From positions 507,447 to 571,446 of the forward strand of contig FN649739.1 of NCBI GenBank assembly GCA_000310025.1: a stretch of DNA of 64,000 bases, read 5' to 3'. Each line of letters begins with the position of its first letter. The stretch's first letter is position 1. This stretch comes from Ectocarpus siliculosus. Its lineage: Eukaryota > Sar > Phaeophyceae > Ectocarpales > Ectocarpaceae. Shown piece by piece: positions 11,706-23,500 of this stretch. A program made the position numbers and the translations under genes. A model generated the notes under the pieces. The model did no database searches and was not told where the DNA came from. It saw only the letters and a program-made list of their open reading frames with translations.

Positions 11706-14700
11706 TGCGGCGACGGCGAAGATAGCCCAAGGCCGCCGCTGCCGCTGCCGCTGCCGCCGCCGCCGGACACAGCCGCCAGCAGCCCATCACCATCACCGGG
11801 CACCGCCGACTGCTGCCGCGGTGTTGTCGCCGCTCCTTGCACGTTCGCGGAACGCCGGCCGAGGGCTGCCGGGGCCGTCTTTCCCAGCTGCGATGACCCC
11901 ACGGGAGCAGGGGGCAGCGTGAGAGCTGACAAGGCCCGGGAAGGAGGGGGGAGGGGGGGGGGTACAGAGGCGTGCTTGGGTAGTGCTTCAGTGTTGTGAT
12001 CAGACGACCGGACATCGTTCCTGCCCGACAAAGCTCTCCGTTGGAACTCCTACATGTATGAACCAAGACGGCTGCGAGGTCTATTAACGTCTGGGCCCTC
12101 CACACAGTGTCCACAAGTCTAGTCTACGGAGATAACGGACAGGGGGCGACGCAGAGTGAGACCCAAAAATCTCCTGTGATTACTTGTGCACAAACTCGAA
12201 TGAAAAAACCTAGGCTGTGTCGTGGACACCCTCCGCGCCGGCCCAAACAACAAAAACAACAAGAGTAGCATGCGCCTACACATCTAAAGCAGAGGGTTTC
12301 ATCATCCCGATCTAGGGAGGGTAGATAAGCTGAGAAAAAAACTGCAACCAGACCAACACACAAGAGGCGGCACGCGTTTACACAGCTCAAGCAGGGGGCT
12401 GCGTCACCAAGATGCGTGTAACATACCTTGCTGAGAGATGCTGCTGGTCTGGCCGTTGAAGACCTCGTGATTGTGCCGGAAGACCTGCATGCGCGCGAGC
12501 CCCCTTCCGTTGTCGCTCATGCCTTTGGTGAGGACGCTGACGAGAGTGCTCTTGCCCGCGCCAGCGTGGCCTAGAACGCCCAGCCTGTTGTTTCGCGAAA
12601 GCAGAGGGAAGATGAGGGAGGGAGAGACAAACACAAACAGAACAAAGCACGAGCTCACGGAAGAGTTTGCCAAGGTGTGACGAAAGAAGAATTCGTTGGG
12701 TAGTGTCGCATATTAACCGGGTTGGGGGGGGGGGGGGTCCAGGGAGTCGAAACACGAGCGAGGACTTGAACAGAAAAAAATCTACCGAGGAGACACCAAC
12801 GGAGGGCGATGAGGCTGGAGAGATCGAGGGAGCAGCAGGGGGGAGGGGGCAGAAAGCGGCCCACAGTCCGGGACAAGAGGGGTACCCCAACAGAACAGGA
12901 AACCAACGATAGCTTCACGACAGAAATCAATGCGCCAACAAAAGCACGTCACTTCAACATCCCCAAAACCAACCAACCGGTGACCGCAAGAGACAACACG
13001 AAGCCCCTTCTTCTTCTTCCCACCGGAGAGCAGCGTGTACTCACCTCAGCCCCCTCCTCTCAGAGTCTGGCGGGAGGCCGTCGAAGAGCGCAGCCCGCCT
13101 AACGACGGTCACCCTAGCCACCTTCAGCTTCCCTCCTCCCGCCCCGGCTTGCACCTGTGACGCCAGCGGAAACAGCAGCAGCAGCAGCAGCAGCAGTCAT
13201 GGATAAAGAATAAAGCAAGATTCTTGCTCAGTGTTGTTGAAGGCTTCCTCGTGAGCGAAGCCCTGTAAGTGCTGCTACCCCACAAAAACCAACAGCGACA
13301 TCTCGACGAGCTATGTTTCGTCAAGAAACGGCAACAGGAACAACGCATCGCCCAGCATGACAGCACTACCGCAAGGCTTCAAAACGCAAATGCAGAAAGC
13401 ACGTTTAGACAATCAGGAAAGAGCATCTCAACGCCACCCGAAACAAGCAGACACCCAGATCGCCGCACAACGCACGAAGCTGCAACGAAAAAAGCTAAAA
13501 AAAAACAACAGCGGGAACACGGGTGTGCGCACTGGCGACACCGACGCTGATGGACTTCCGTCCAAGGCCTTCTGTCCATACCACGAACCCAATACCGGTG
13601 ACACTGGGACTAGCCAACAAAACAACACAATTCTCGGTACGGTGGTAATTGGTAGTTTTCGGACCAAACATGTCCAGTCCAGCCAACACTTTCTCCCCCC
13701 CAAGCCCCCTGGTTTACCTGCATGTTGGCGATCTTTGCTCCCACGGCTTCCATCATGACCCTTAGGGTCTTGATCGAGGCGCTGAGGTCTGACGGGGACA
13801 TGCCGGTAGCCTTTCCATCGTCCTCATACCCCAGCATGTACATGCATTCGCCCCTCCCCTCGTTCAGCCGCCAGTTCATCTGTGCACACAACCAGGGGAG
13901 TTTGGAGTAATACAGTCGGGTCAATATTTCGTAGTGCAACAAGGTGATTGAAATAGTACCGGCAAGGCCATAGGTGTACGGTCAAATAGCGGTGTAACAA
14001 AGGCAAGTGTACAGCCAAGCAGAAGTGGAACAACCAAGGTAATAGTAACAGCATAGCCAAGGTAGCAGTAATAGCCTACGGGTAGTGGCGCGGTAGATGC
14101 CACTGAAAGCAATACACACACACGCATGAAAAACACACACGAAAGAGCACACACCTCCCGGCACAAACCAAACAAACACACACGCGCGCACCTGGGTGAA
14201 GAGGTGCTCCAGCCTGGCGAGCGGCGGGTTGACCAGCTTCAGCTTGTACTCCACGTTTCCCTCGTCGTCCTCCTCGCATATGTCTTCCGCGCGCCCGTCC
14301 GCCGCCACCCCGGGCCCCGCGCCCGCTAGGCCAGCCGCTTGCTCGATGTCGCAATCTTCGTCGTCGTCATCCTCATCCTCGTTGTTGGCAGCGGCGGCTG
14401 CCGCCGCCGCCGCCGCTGCGGCCTTAGCGGCGTTCTTGCGTCTACGCCTGCTGCGTCCTCCTCCTCCCGCTTTGCTCTGACCGGCTGCGGCGGCTGCCGG
14501 TGGGGGTACCGCCGCTGCTGCAGCAGCAGCACCACCGACACCAGCTACCGTCGTTGTCGCCGGAAGGTTCGGCGAAATTTCCTCCACGGCAGAAGCAACA
14601 GCAGCAGCATCCGCGCCCGGGGCAGGCGCGAGGCCGTCGGCTTCGGCTGTCGCCGCTGCTGTCGGCGCCGGAGGCGCCGGCGGCGCCGATGCCGCCTTGC

Positions 14701-15145
14701 GCTGCCTCCTTCTCTCCGCCTTCGACGCTCGGTTCCACGACGCCTGCTCCTCCTCCTCCCCTTCGCATCCGCGACACTGGCCGCCGCCGCCGACTACTGA
14801 CCCACCGTTCTCGCATGCTGCGTCACCCCCGCCCCCCGTCCCGCCCCCCCCGCTCAGGGTGCCGCTGGCCGCACATGTGGCCCCGAAGACGGCGCAAGAG
14901 GCCGCCCGTGTCGGTGCCGGCGACGAAACCACCTCTCCTACGGCCTCAGGAGCTACTGCTGCTGCTGTCGTCATGGTACACGCGACGCTGCCGCTGCTTG
15001 CCGCGCCGCCGCCGCCATCGCCGTCGTCGTCGCCGTCGCCGTCGTTCACGGGAAGCAGAGACCCTGCCGTTGCGGCCGGTGGTAAATCGTCGCCGGCGTG
15101 AGCTCGGCGTGGCGACTCCGGCCCCGGCTCGCACAGCCTCGCCAT
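4193..15145 (-). CDS. GTPBP1/GTPBP2-type translational GTPase, 14 exons, 1237 aa
   Basis: Exons, read on the minus strand: 15145-14192, 13879-13718, 13154-13045, 12584-12427, 11925-11515, 11106-10988, 10222-10097, 9515-9197, 8777-8656, 7818-7658, 7411-6943, 6361-6297, 5860-5426 and 4295-4193. All phases match and the sum is 3714 bases, ending in TGA. The start is the first ATG of the long Ala/Gly-rich exon. Conserved blocks: EYKLKLVNPPLARLEHLFTQ (residues about 299-318); G1 GHAGAGKS (414-421); the SDNGRGLAR and TSSIS switch I region (Thr about 455); G3 DQPGHEK (632-638); RMTREHL; G4 TKSD (688-691); and beta-barrel blocks ending in PEYLSVGTTIVLREGRTRG. This order is that of GTPBP1/2, EF-Tu-like GTPases linked in animals to stalled-ribosome rescue and mRNA turnover. 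Unusual here are long low-complexity insertions in exons 1, 5, 8, 11 and 13. The exon 8 donor is the least certain: GGAG/GTAGCA was chosen over the stronger CAG/GTGAGA seven bases downstream because only it keeps frame. The exon 5 start is also inferred. Confidence 0.9.
4521..5174 (+). repeat. Dispersed repeat, copy 1 (longest)
   Basis: This segment starts at a G-run followed by GTGTACTCATAGTCGTGCAT and ends in AACCCCGATGGCAAACAC. The same sequence occurs inverted at 27475-26941, with its first 100 bases again at 31144-31246. Near its 3' end a unit of about 55-67 bases (TACAACGTCGTTGCCAAGCG...GATGGCAAACAC) occurs three times in tandem, at about 5000-5046, 5053-5106 and 5119-5173. The inverted copy has one unit. 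No protein is encoded. It may be a non-autonomous retroelement or MITE; a SINE is possible, but I do not see clear A and B boxes. Confidence 0.8.
5426..5860 (-). repeat. Coding GCN/CNN repeats in exon 13 of the GTPase
   Basis: Exon 13 begins with a conserved block (VIRENYQPVVHAHNICQSAR), then runs into about 110 residues of Ala-, Pro- and Gly-rich repeats. A motif like VDSTETAAAA recurs several times (VDSTETA, YSTETAA, VDSTATA, IETAVVES, ATETAAE), then the exon returns to the conserved GERAVCR. The repeat is kept in frame and inside an otherwise conserved EF-Tu-like barrel, so it is probably a tolerated, length-variable loop. Confidence 0.75.
8514..8549 (+). repeat. (CAA)n microsatellite in an intron
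   Basis: A run of CAA/ACA trinucleotides lies in the intron between exons 9 and 10 of the minus-strand GTPase gene. Confidence 0.9.
9874..9984 (+). repeat. (CAGCTA)n followed by (CAG)n in an intron
   Basis: About ten hexamers of the CAGCTA/TACAGC type, broken once or twice by TATCAG, pass directly into about fourteen CAG units. The array lies in the intron between exons 7 and 8 of the GTPase gene, so its length does not affect the protein. On the transcribed strand it reads CTG. Confidence 0.95.
10725..10788 (+). repeat. (TC)n microsatellite in an intron
   Basis: About 32 uninterrupted TC dinucleotides lie in the intron between exons 6 and 7 of the GTPase gene. On the transcribed strand this is a GA tract. 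Confidence 0.95.
11515..11925 (-). repeat. Ser/Gly-rich exon 5 with a poly-Ser run
   Basis: This exon of the GTPase gene codes for about 137 residues of Ser, Gly, Pro and Ala. It includes twelve consecutive Ser codons at about 11662-11703, written on the plus strand as a CGA/ACG run. It lies between the switch I block and the G3 motif, where related proteins as I recall them have only a few dozen residues. The acceptor CCTTGTCAG/CTCTC was chosen because it alone preserves the phase with exons 4 and 6. Confidence 0.65.
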
Positions 15146-17862
15146 CCTCCTTCCCTCCTCGGTGCAAACAACGCTTCTCTGTCCGTGCCCTCTGCCGCTG
15201 TTTCGTAGGTTAGACCCGCCTGTACCTATCGCTCTCGTCGGTCTTCCGTGCGCTGAGACAATTAAGACTTTGTCGCACTTGCTGCTGCTGTCCCTATAGT
15301 TGTTGTTGTGGTCTTCTCTCGCCTCGTTGCTGCTGCCCTCGTTGTGGAGTCACCCCCCTGCCGCCAAACGCCTGGTGTAATCTAAAGTCCAGCCCTTCAG
15401 TGCAGTCCCCGTGAGCCGACAGTGCCAAGTAGCCCTTAGCCATTTCTGAAGCCCAGAAAACGATCCCGCTTGACACCCCCCCCCACGCGCGCGCCCCTGC
15501 CGCCGGAATAACCGCACGAGAAACAACAGGGAGGGGCATGGGAAGGGCTGGAGTTTTCATGCATTTGCGCTCGGAGCTTTCGGCACCAACAACGTAACTG
15601 TAGTTGGAAAAACAGACCAACTCACCTTCGTCACACAACCCGAGTTGTAATCAAACCTCCTCAGAGTTTGTACATTATACATTATCGCTGTGAGCCAATG
15701 TTGGGGAGCTAGGCTTGGGGGGCGTGCGTTCCTTTCACGCGTGCTTCATCGGCAAATTATTTCCCAGTCCGGAAGTTTTGGGCACCCTCGCTCAACTTCC
15801 TGCTATGATCCCAGCCAGGGTGCGTTAGAAAATCCGATTTGGAATTGGCCATGGCACACGGGCACTCGGCGCAGATCCCACCATATTGTTGCAGGCCTCT
15901 AAACTTGGCTCCGAGAATGTCCACAGCAGTGGAGCGCATGACGGAGCTTCATTGCAAACGGGCTTTTTTTGTTCTCGCGAGCAATGAGCGACGAAGACAC
16001 TTGCTTGGCAGAACTCTTGCTACATGCTTTGTGTGGGTGGGTTTCAGATTACAAGGCATGTTTGTCGAGATTCCCGTTCAAAACATGACCCCGAAACAAA
16101 AAGCGGCCCATTGCGAGAAGATTCGTCATACTCTTTGTTACAATAATTACAAGCATTTACACTGCCTTGCACATGGTACAAAATTCTGGAGTACATACAT
16201 TGCAGCATCTGCTCTTCCCCTTTGTATAATGCATACAGTACGTCGTGGGGCGAGCAGTGGCGAACTCACCCGAACAAGAAGCGCCTGCAGCCGCGCTCCA
16301 GGCAACACACGAAAAACATGCCGTTTACTCCAATTGTGCGGAGTAAATCAACAACAACGGTTCTACTATTATATTATAAAATGTACCGCAACGTAGATGC
16401 CATACCCCCTGGACCGAGTTTCAAACAAACCTCCAGTTATTACTCCACGTCCACGACAAAGCGGATGGCATAATCAAAACATTCGTTTTCGGAAAGCCTG
16501 TTGACGATACGCCTCCAACGCCGTCATTTCGGCTGCTTCTGATGCGGAGTAACAACCAAGCCTTTGAGAATCGGTCCTGGGGGTGTGGTATCTTGTGTCA
16601 GACGCTAGCGGGGAGCGTCTATGTACAATGTACCACAAAGAGCGTTGTTGGCAATTCGTTCCGCTCGGGCCCGGAGGAAAATCCATGCTCGCCTTACAGC
16701 CACGTGTCCAGTTCTCAACTGGCTGGGCGGTGTCACGAAGTACGACATAGACAATGAAAGAGGAACGGGTTGGGTTTCGGCTTTCATCCATCAAACCTTT
16801 TAGAAGGACGACATCTCGAAACAATGCTCTCGAATAGGTGCGCCGCTTCTGGTCTCGTCCGCCTCTACGCTCCCTGGGTCGAGCTACCACGACAGCTTCC
16901 TAAGCTCCGTGCTCGAAGTTTATTGTATGCCGGCGCGCTTCCTTTCCCAGGCTGTTGGCGTGCTGTTGGCTAGGTGCTACTGCTGGGTTATGACAGCAGC
17001 GAAAAGGGGTATCATGGGATCGGTGTTCAATCAACCGCGGAAGGCTCAATAATCTGACTGACCATCATGTCCCTACCGCACATCTACCATCACACGGCTC
17101 AATTGCAGCAGCAGCACGGGAGAATCAAGCGAACAAGAACCGAGGCAAGCCCGGCCAAAACCACTCTTCAAAGGACAACTGCAGTTTGCGTCGAGGCACT
17201 CTCACCTCGGTGTACAGAGTTGGCGTGTGTGCTTCTGCTTGTGGCAAATATAGTCGCTGTGGTTGGCCAGTGTCTGCAACACCCGCTGAATAGTTGACGA
17301 GAACGGCTTGGTATGAGCGCACCAACGAACCCTATCCACACACAAGCTCGAAGACCTCACTAGTCGACACGTGCACATGCTCTCCTTACCTTAATTTTCT
17401 GTTCCTGCACAGATAGTCGCCGCCTGCTTGAAATGCCCTCCGTTTGCGTCGTGCGAAAAACTCGAAGAGTGCAGAGTGCAGAGAGGTCAGGTGGTCTGAA
17501 AACCGCGCGGACCGTTGCGGAGTTCCGTGTGATGGCGTTTTTCCGGCGAACCGATCTTAGTGGTCCAGCGTCCAGCGGTCCCGCATCGCCCCGGATCTCC
17601 AAAAAAAGATCCAAGATCGCTCACACCCGGTACCGCAGCCGCAGCAGCATGAAACGATAGTGCTGCACCTCAGGAAGGATGGAACGTATATCTCCTCAAG
17701 CTAAGTAACTACATGTACCGACCGAGATCGAGGGAGTCAGTCGAATCGATGACCACCTTAGGACCCTCGATTGATTGGTTGGGCCGAACCCACAGCGGTG
17801 GGGTGTGACACGGGGCGGTGGTTGTAGTGGCACCGGCGGCGGCCGAAGGAAAACATCCAAAG
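15146..17862. other. Spacer between divergent genes (shared upstream region)
   Basis: This 2.7-kb spacer separates the start codon of the minus-strand GTPase from that of the plus-strand kinesin-like gene, so it should hold both promoters and 5' UTRs. Open frames such as 15839-16396 (plus) and 16890-16474 (minus) carry no domain I recognise. The part next to the GTPase start (15170-15350) is pyrimidine-rich with CTG/TTG runs. I see no convincing TATA box. Confidence 0.45.
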
Positions 17863-20453
17863 ATGAGTGGTGCGGTGGAGGACCCCCCCTTTCCCCTCGG
17901 GATGCCGACGGCTTGCTTCGTGCACCTCGACGACGGGCCCAATCCGACGGCGACGGCGGCGACACATGCCGGCGGGTGAGCCAAACCCATAATGCACAGG
18001 ACTGTCAACTCTGCCCAACATGTCACTCGTTCAACAATTTGGGGACCCGGCAGCACCGACTTGCTTGGTATTCGGCGCCCCTTCGCTGCGCCCGATCTTG
18101 GATGTTCAAAACCTGTTGATAACAGCTACTCCCGTGCCCGACCGAGTGCCACATTGTACGACCGTGGTGCTCATTAGTATTAGCACTTCTGGGGACGATG
18201 CGGTGCAACGAAACATGGGCGACGTGCTGCTGCTATGTACATGGACCCGCCTCAGCATAAAGCAACTGGGCCCTGCTTGATGACTGCTCTGTCTGCTGGA
18301 CGCAGGAACAAAGTTGCCATCGATGGCCGACCTCATGAGGTGGATGGAGTCTTCGACGCACGGCTTGACAAAGACGACGACGTGTTCCAAGAGGCGAGGC
18401 AGTTTGAGTTTGCGCTGCAGCAGTAGACCATTGAAGCTCTCACCCATACACCCATAGAAAAGGCAACCTTCCGCAGATTACTGAAAACAGGAATGTATCA
18501 TGAGCGTGCACGCCACCAAAAAATGCCTTTAAGGCGGTGGGACGCACTTTGTGGAGAGTGTTCCTGGAGCCTGTAAGGGCGGAACTGATTACCTCGCAGC
18601 GAAGAAGAACAAAGACCCCGCGGAGTACTTCCTTTCGTGCTGAAGGTCGCCACCAGTGGGTGAAATGTCCTAGTACAAATGCTGCTGGAGTATTTTATTG
18701 TACTGGTTAAGACTGGCCACTTGAAGCCCGAATTTTGGTGGTTCGGTAGTCTTTCCTCACCTTATCGTGCTGGTGCCATGCACATCCTTTATCCTTTGTT
18801 TATCACGAAAGCCGATCGTCCCCCATCCTTTCTCGCCATAAAAAAAAAAACGATTTTCGGCAGGTGTTGCAAATCGCGACGGAAGACGCTCACCGTCCGG
18901 TGCCGCTGCAAGCCTTCGTTGAAGACGCCGTTTCCACGTGTACCGTGGTTATCGGTAAGGGAGGAGCGCAACACGAACCCTCTGAAGTCCTCGCACCAAT
19001 AGCTGAACCACCTCATTGGACGTTAGAAGCTACCCCATCCAGCGGAACGGGTGCAACCCGCACCTGACATCGCTTCGCCTTGCTGGCGTGTCAAACGTTT
19101 TCACTCAATAACGACGAAGCGGGTGACACCAATATGCGGACTCCCCACCGCCACCGAATCCTACAGTCCCCGAACCCCGCTTCGCTCTGTGACCCATCCG
19201 TTTCTGGGAACTGCTCCATCCAGGAACGAACGTGGGCACCAAGCGCAGCATGTTCCAGGGTTCCGACGAGGATGTCGACGACTCCCTCGGAATACTGGGT
19301 TGGGTCTTCGATCCAGTGTTTCAGCTGCTGAGAGACAAGGCGTTCGGGATACAGGAGGTTAGATCGTTCTGCTTTTCGCTCTGGTGTGTAGACAATATAT
19401 CGTGAATTCTCTGCTACGGATCGTTGACGTCAAGGGCGAAATCACGAGGGCTGCAGGAATGGCCCTCGAATGGGGTTTTTGTTGATTTTCTTGGGCATGC
19501 TGTTGAAAATGACGGTGACCCCTGAAGCAGACAAACGCACAGGATAAAACGTTGAAAAAAGGACTATGCTGTCGTTGGATGAAGTTCGTGCTTTCCTCAT
19601 AAATGCCATGGCTTCTGATGTCGTGAATCGTTGTATAATGTAGAGTGCGGACAAAGCCAACTTTTGGGTGAACCTGGTACTCAGCGGTTGATCGTGTGTC
19701 GTAAATTTGTCACTTAAGGGGTGCTTCGCATCGGTTCACTACACGCTGACGTTTTTTTTGTGCGGTGCGGCCCGTGGTTTATACAACGGCGAAATATGTC
19801 CGAAACATCTGCGAAAATGATCATCACTTACTGAATGCCCTGTTTTCTCACAATTCGCTCTAAACGGCGCGACAGGGATACTACGAGTTCGATGTGGATG
19901 TGTCCTTCTACGAGATCTTCGACGAGATAATCACCGACCTGATCAAGCCGGATAACCTGGCGAGTACACACATTCACGCACACCCGACACCCCCACGCAT
20001 CAACCACACACGCGGTGGTCCCCATTGTCTCGACTGCTTGCAATTCTTCCATGAAGCGCTTCGAACTTCAGGGGTGGTAATCCATGGAGGTCGGGGACTC
20101 CTTGTGATGACCGTTTTCGCACGATCAAGACAAACATACCCCAAGGCGACTGAATGTGGTGATATCAACATAGTCTGAAAGCCGCCCTGTCGCAGAAAGG
20201 ACGGCATGGGGAGGTCAGGGGGGACATTGGCCAAAGGAAGGGTGTCCGACACCCGAATCAAAGTGTGTTTGGTTTTAGAACAGGAAGAGCAACTTTCCAA
20301 CTTGGGAAAGCGATGGAGAGGGAGACCCCCAAAAACCAATGCTACGCACACACAGAATTTTTATCAGAGGTGCTAAACAGATGTCCACTCTGTAGCCCCG
20401 GGAGCGCCATAATTTTCCCTCCTCGTTAGCCTTCCCAATCATCCACCGTGCTT

Positions 20454-20523
<70 letters not shown>

Positions 20524-23500
20524 CTCTCTTTCCCACACAAAATGCTTCCTATTCTTCGGACCTTCTCATTTAACGCATGCCGGTAAATGTCTGCGTTTCG
20601 TGTTTTCACAGGACCTGCAAGTGAAACTTCACCCAATGCGAGGTTTCGAAGTGGAAGGGGTTTCGAGGACCAGAATAGAGTCCCCGCAGGACGGACGGCG
20701 TCTCGTAAAATCGGGGAGGATAAACAGGAGGACCCAGGTGGGAATCGGGTTAGGGTCGGATTCGGTGCTGGAGGCCTAGGCGACAGGTCTACAAGAATTT
20801 CTGAGTTAGTCTACTTGGAAGTGTTTTGCGTGAGGCACGAAAATGGCAGATGGGGTAGGCTGCCTAGACAAGCCGCTGTTGAACCCTCGACAACAAGAAA
20901 CAAACTCGTGCGCCGTTCTGTCGTCTCTTGTAAACGCGAAGAGCATTCCCGAACGACCCTGAGCTAGAGCCCGCCTCGCGGGGAAAATATGCTCCCCATG
21001 ACCTCAAAAAACATCTGTTCTGTTGTCGCAAAGCTATGCTATGCATGTGCTGGACTCCACGTAAAAGACGCCATGCTTGCTCAAGTTGCTACGAGAGCGA
21101 CCGGACTGATTGCGTGCTTTTCTTCCGGAAACCAAACCACCAGATCCTACCAAACGGTCCCGCCCAAGACTCAGCTTCAGCAGTGCTCCAGATTGTGCTC
21201 ACTCAGCGGGAGGGCGAGTCGGAAGACCAGTATAGGCAAGGAACCAACCGCAGTATCCCTTCGCCTACTGCACGCTGGTTGGTCTCGGTTTAGCTCCTGC
21301 CTGTTCGGCATTACTTACGAAACAACTTCGTCAATAGCTGCTGTACAGAGACACTAAGAGCTACCCTTGTACGGCGCACTCTGTCAGCCAGGCAACTTCC
21401 ACAGCACAAGTCGTGTCATCCAGCAACTTGATGTCAGAGAAAACTAGTACCTCGGCCTAGCCTTAACGAGTTGCGTGGTACTTACTTCACCGGTGTAAGT
21501 GTAGCCAGACAAAATTTTTCGATTCGCCCTCGCAGCAAGCAACACGTGACACAAAAGGTCCAAAGCGAAAAAAACGCCTAACTCCCGTAATCATGAACTA
21601 TTCGAGGCAACGTGTACACACCAAGAAAGAAAACGTTAAGCGGACGGGAAACACCTGCTTCACGCTCACGAGCTCAACCGGCCATTTTTCTGCAAACAGA
21701 CACCTACACTCCGTTGCCCTGTTCGTGGAGGCTCCGTCCACGCACAAGCTGGTCTGCACCCCCGACGACCTCCGACTCACGCAGGGCCCCACGCTCAACC
21801 GCTCGTTGCTGGCCTTTAAGGAGGTGAGGTAGCGTAAGCTTCTTCGAGCACTGGATGTTCCTCGACTGTCGCCGCAGCCACCGTTGCTACTACCACTCCT
21901 AGCCTATCGTGAAAATCAATGTTCTGGTCTTCCGCAAGGATTTATGGTCGTAGGTCTTGCTGCAGATGTGATCGACAAGAGACGAGCAGACTGATTGCGT
22001 GGGCGGCAGGCCGTAGCATGGTTTTAATCGATGGGCAAACTGTAACAAGCACCGTGTGCAATACATCAGAATGCGCCAACATATCATGCTTGCAACTTGC
22101 AGGATTGTGGCAGGGAATGGTTCATCCTATGGGGCCCACGTCTTGAATTATTTCGCCAAAACTCGCCCTAAATCGTCCTCAATCTATTTCACACCCCATA
22201 ATCGCCGTAATTCGGCATCGATACAAGTCACACAACTGACACAATGGTTGCGTCTCGCTTCCTTCTTTTCCCGGTGCTCTCCGAATGCTCTCTTGCAGGT
22301 TGCCAAGGCTCTGTCTTCCGAGAAGCAGATCCGATTCGCGCCGTTCGGGGACGGCAGGCTTACCGAGGTGCGCCCTGAGAAAAAACTGAATATAACGGTA
22401 GTCATTTCGGGTGTAACGGCAGTACTTCCGAGTACAACGGTGGTACGTTCGAGGGCAGCTGCAGCCTTGTCCCCGCGGATCGTGCCCGTACGATTGATGC
22501 CCCTACCAACCGAAACGAACCGTCGAAACTCCTCACCATTTTCGGGAGAGGGGGTAGAAGAAAAATCCTGCGTGCTGCCGCGATGGTCCGTTTTCTCCCA
22601 CGATCCTTCACAAGAGGTAGTCAACGAAAAGAAAGGGCATTAGAAAAGGGGGCCAACGAAGCACGGCTTCAAAGATGACAGCGCCGCAGCTGTGGGGTGC
22701 GTCTCTCGATGCACCAGGAACAAACATCCGTCTCGGCAAGGGCGTTTGATTCATGAGAATATTGTGGAACGTACGGGCGGAGACAGGAAACTTTCTACGC
22801 CCCCCTCCCCTGGCCTTGCATGGCCGGGGCAACGTGGTTAGTGCACATTCCGGCTAGTCCTTACCCTTCCGTAGGGATGTAGCCGACATATCTACTCTTG
22901 TGACTCAACACATTGTCCCCAATGTTGTTCGTGCGTGCTTCTTCACCTTGCCTTCCCGCCGTCTCCTTATCGCGATAGGTTCTCCAAACGTCTCTCGGTG
23001 GGAACGCTATCGTGCTAGTCATTGCCTGCCTCTCCCGGTCGGACTCGATCAAGGTAAGCTCGATGTTGTGCACTATTTTGTTTTTAGCTTAGGGTTACGA
23101 GGCTCATGATCGTCGTGGTCAAAAACAGGTCGGTGAAGCACAAGCAGCAAACAACTACTACAACGCCGATGGCGACGATGACGACGACGACCGCACCATC
23201 GGTGCGGGGTGTACGGCGGCACTCTAATTCTGCACCTTGTATGGTTTAGAGTCTGCGACTCAAGTTATGTTCCACACGCCATGTGCCCTTCCGTGTTGAT
23301 GATGAGGTTGTTACGGTCACAAGTGCTCTTACCGTTAGTACACAGCAGCTGCCCAATCCCAGTCACGCGCCCAGCAGCTGCCCAATCCCAGTCACGCGCC
23401 CATTCCGTTCGACTCAACACAATTCGGCATCTACTGTTTAGCTGCTGTTCGTTTGTAACAATTGCTTTTACCCCTTCTGCGTGGTCCTCGGCGAGCAAGG

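Noticed and set aside
11158-11922. Plus-strand 254-residue frame rich in Gln/Glu/Arg
   Set aside because: It arises from AAC/AAG repeats and from the antisense of the Ser/Gly exon; there is no domain.
13982-14191. C-terminal extension of the GTPase first exon past FTQ
   Set aside because: It runs through a GTGCGC donor into hydrophobic intron sequence; the family sequence continues in the next exon (MNWRLNEG).
15839-16396. 185-residue plus-strand frame in the divergent spacer
   Set aside because: No motif, atypical composition and no splice logic; kept only as a possible unknown.
18382-18426. Read-through of kinesin exon 2 (VFQEARQFEFALQQ and stop)
   Set aside because: It ends in TAG and no donor in it gives the phase needed by the next exon; the GAC/GTGTTC donor at 18381 restores frame and normal motor spacing.
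23129-23200. Exon-like segment after AAAAACAG encoding a poly-Asp peptide in the kinesin gene
   Set aside because: Joining exon 10 (ending at 23053) directly to the exon at 23500 keeps both frame and the kinesin spacing, so this segment is not needed.
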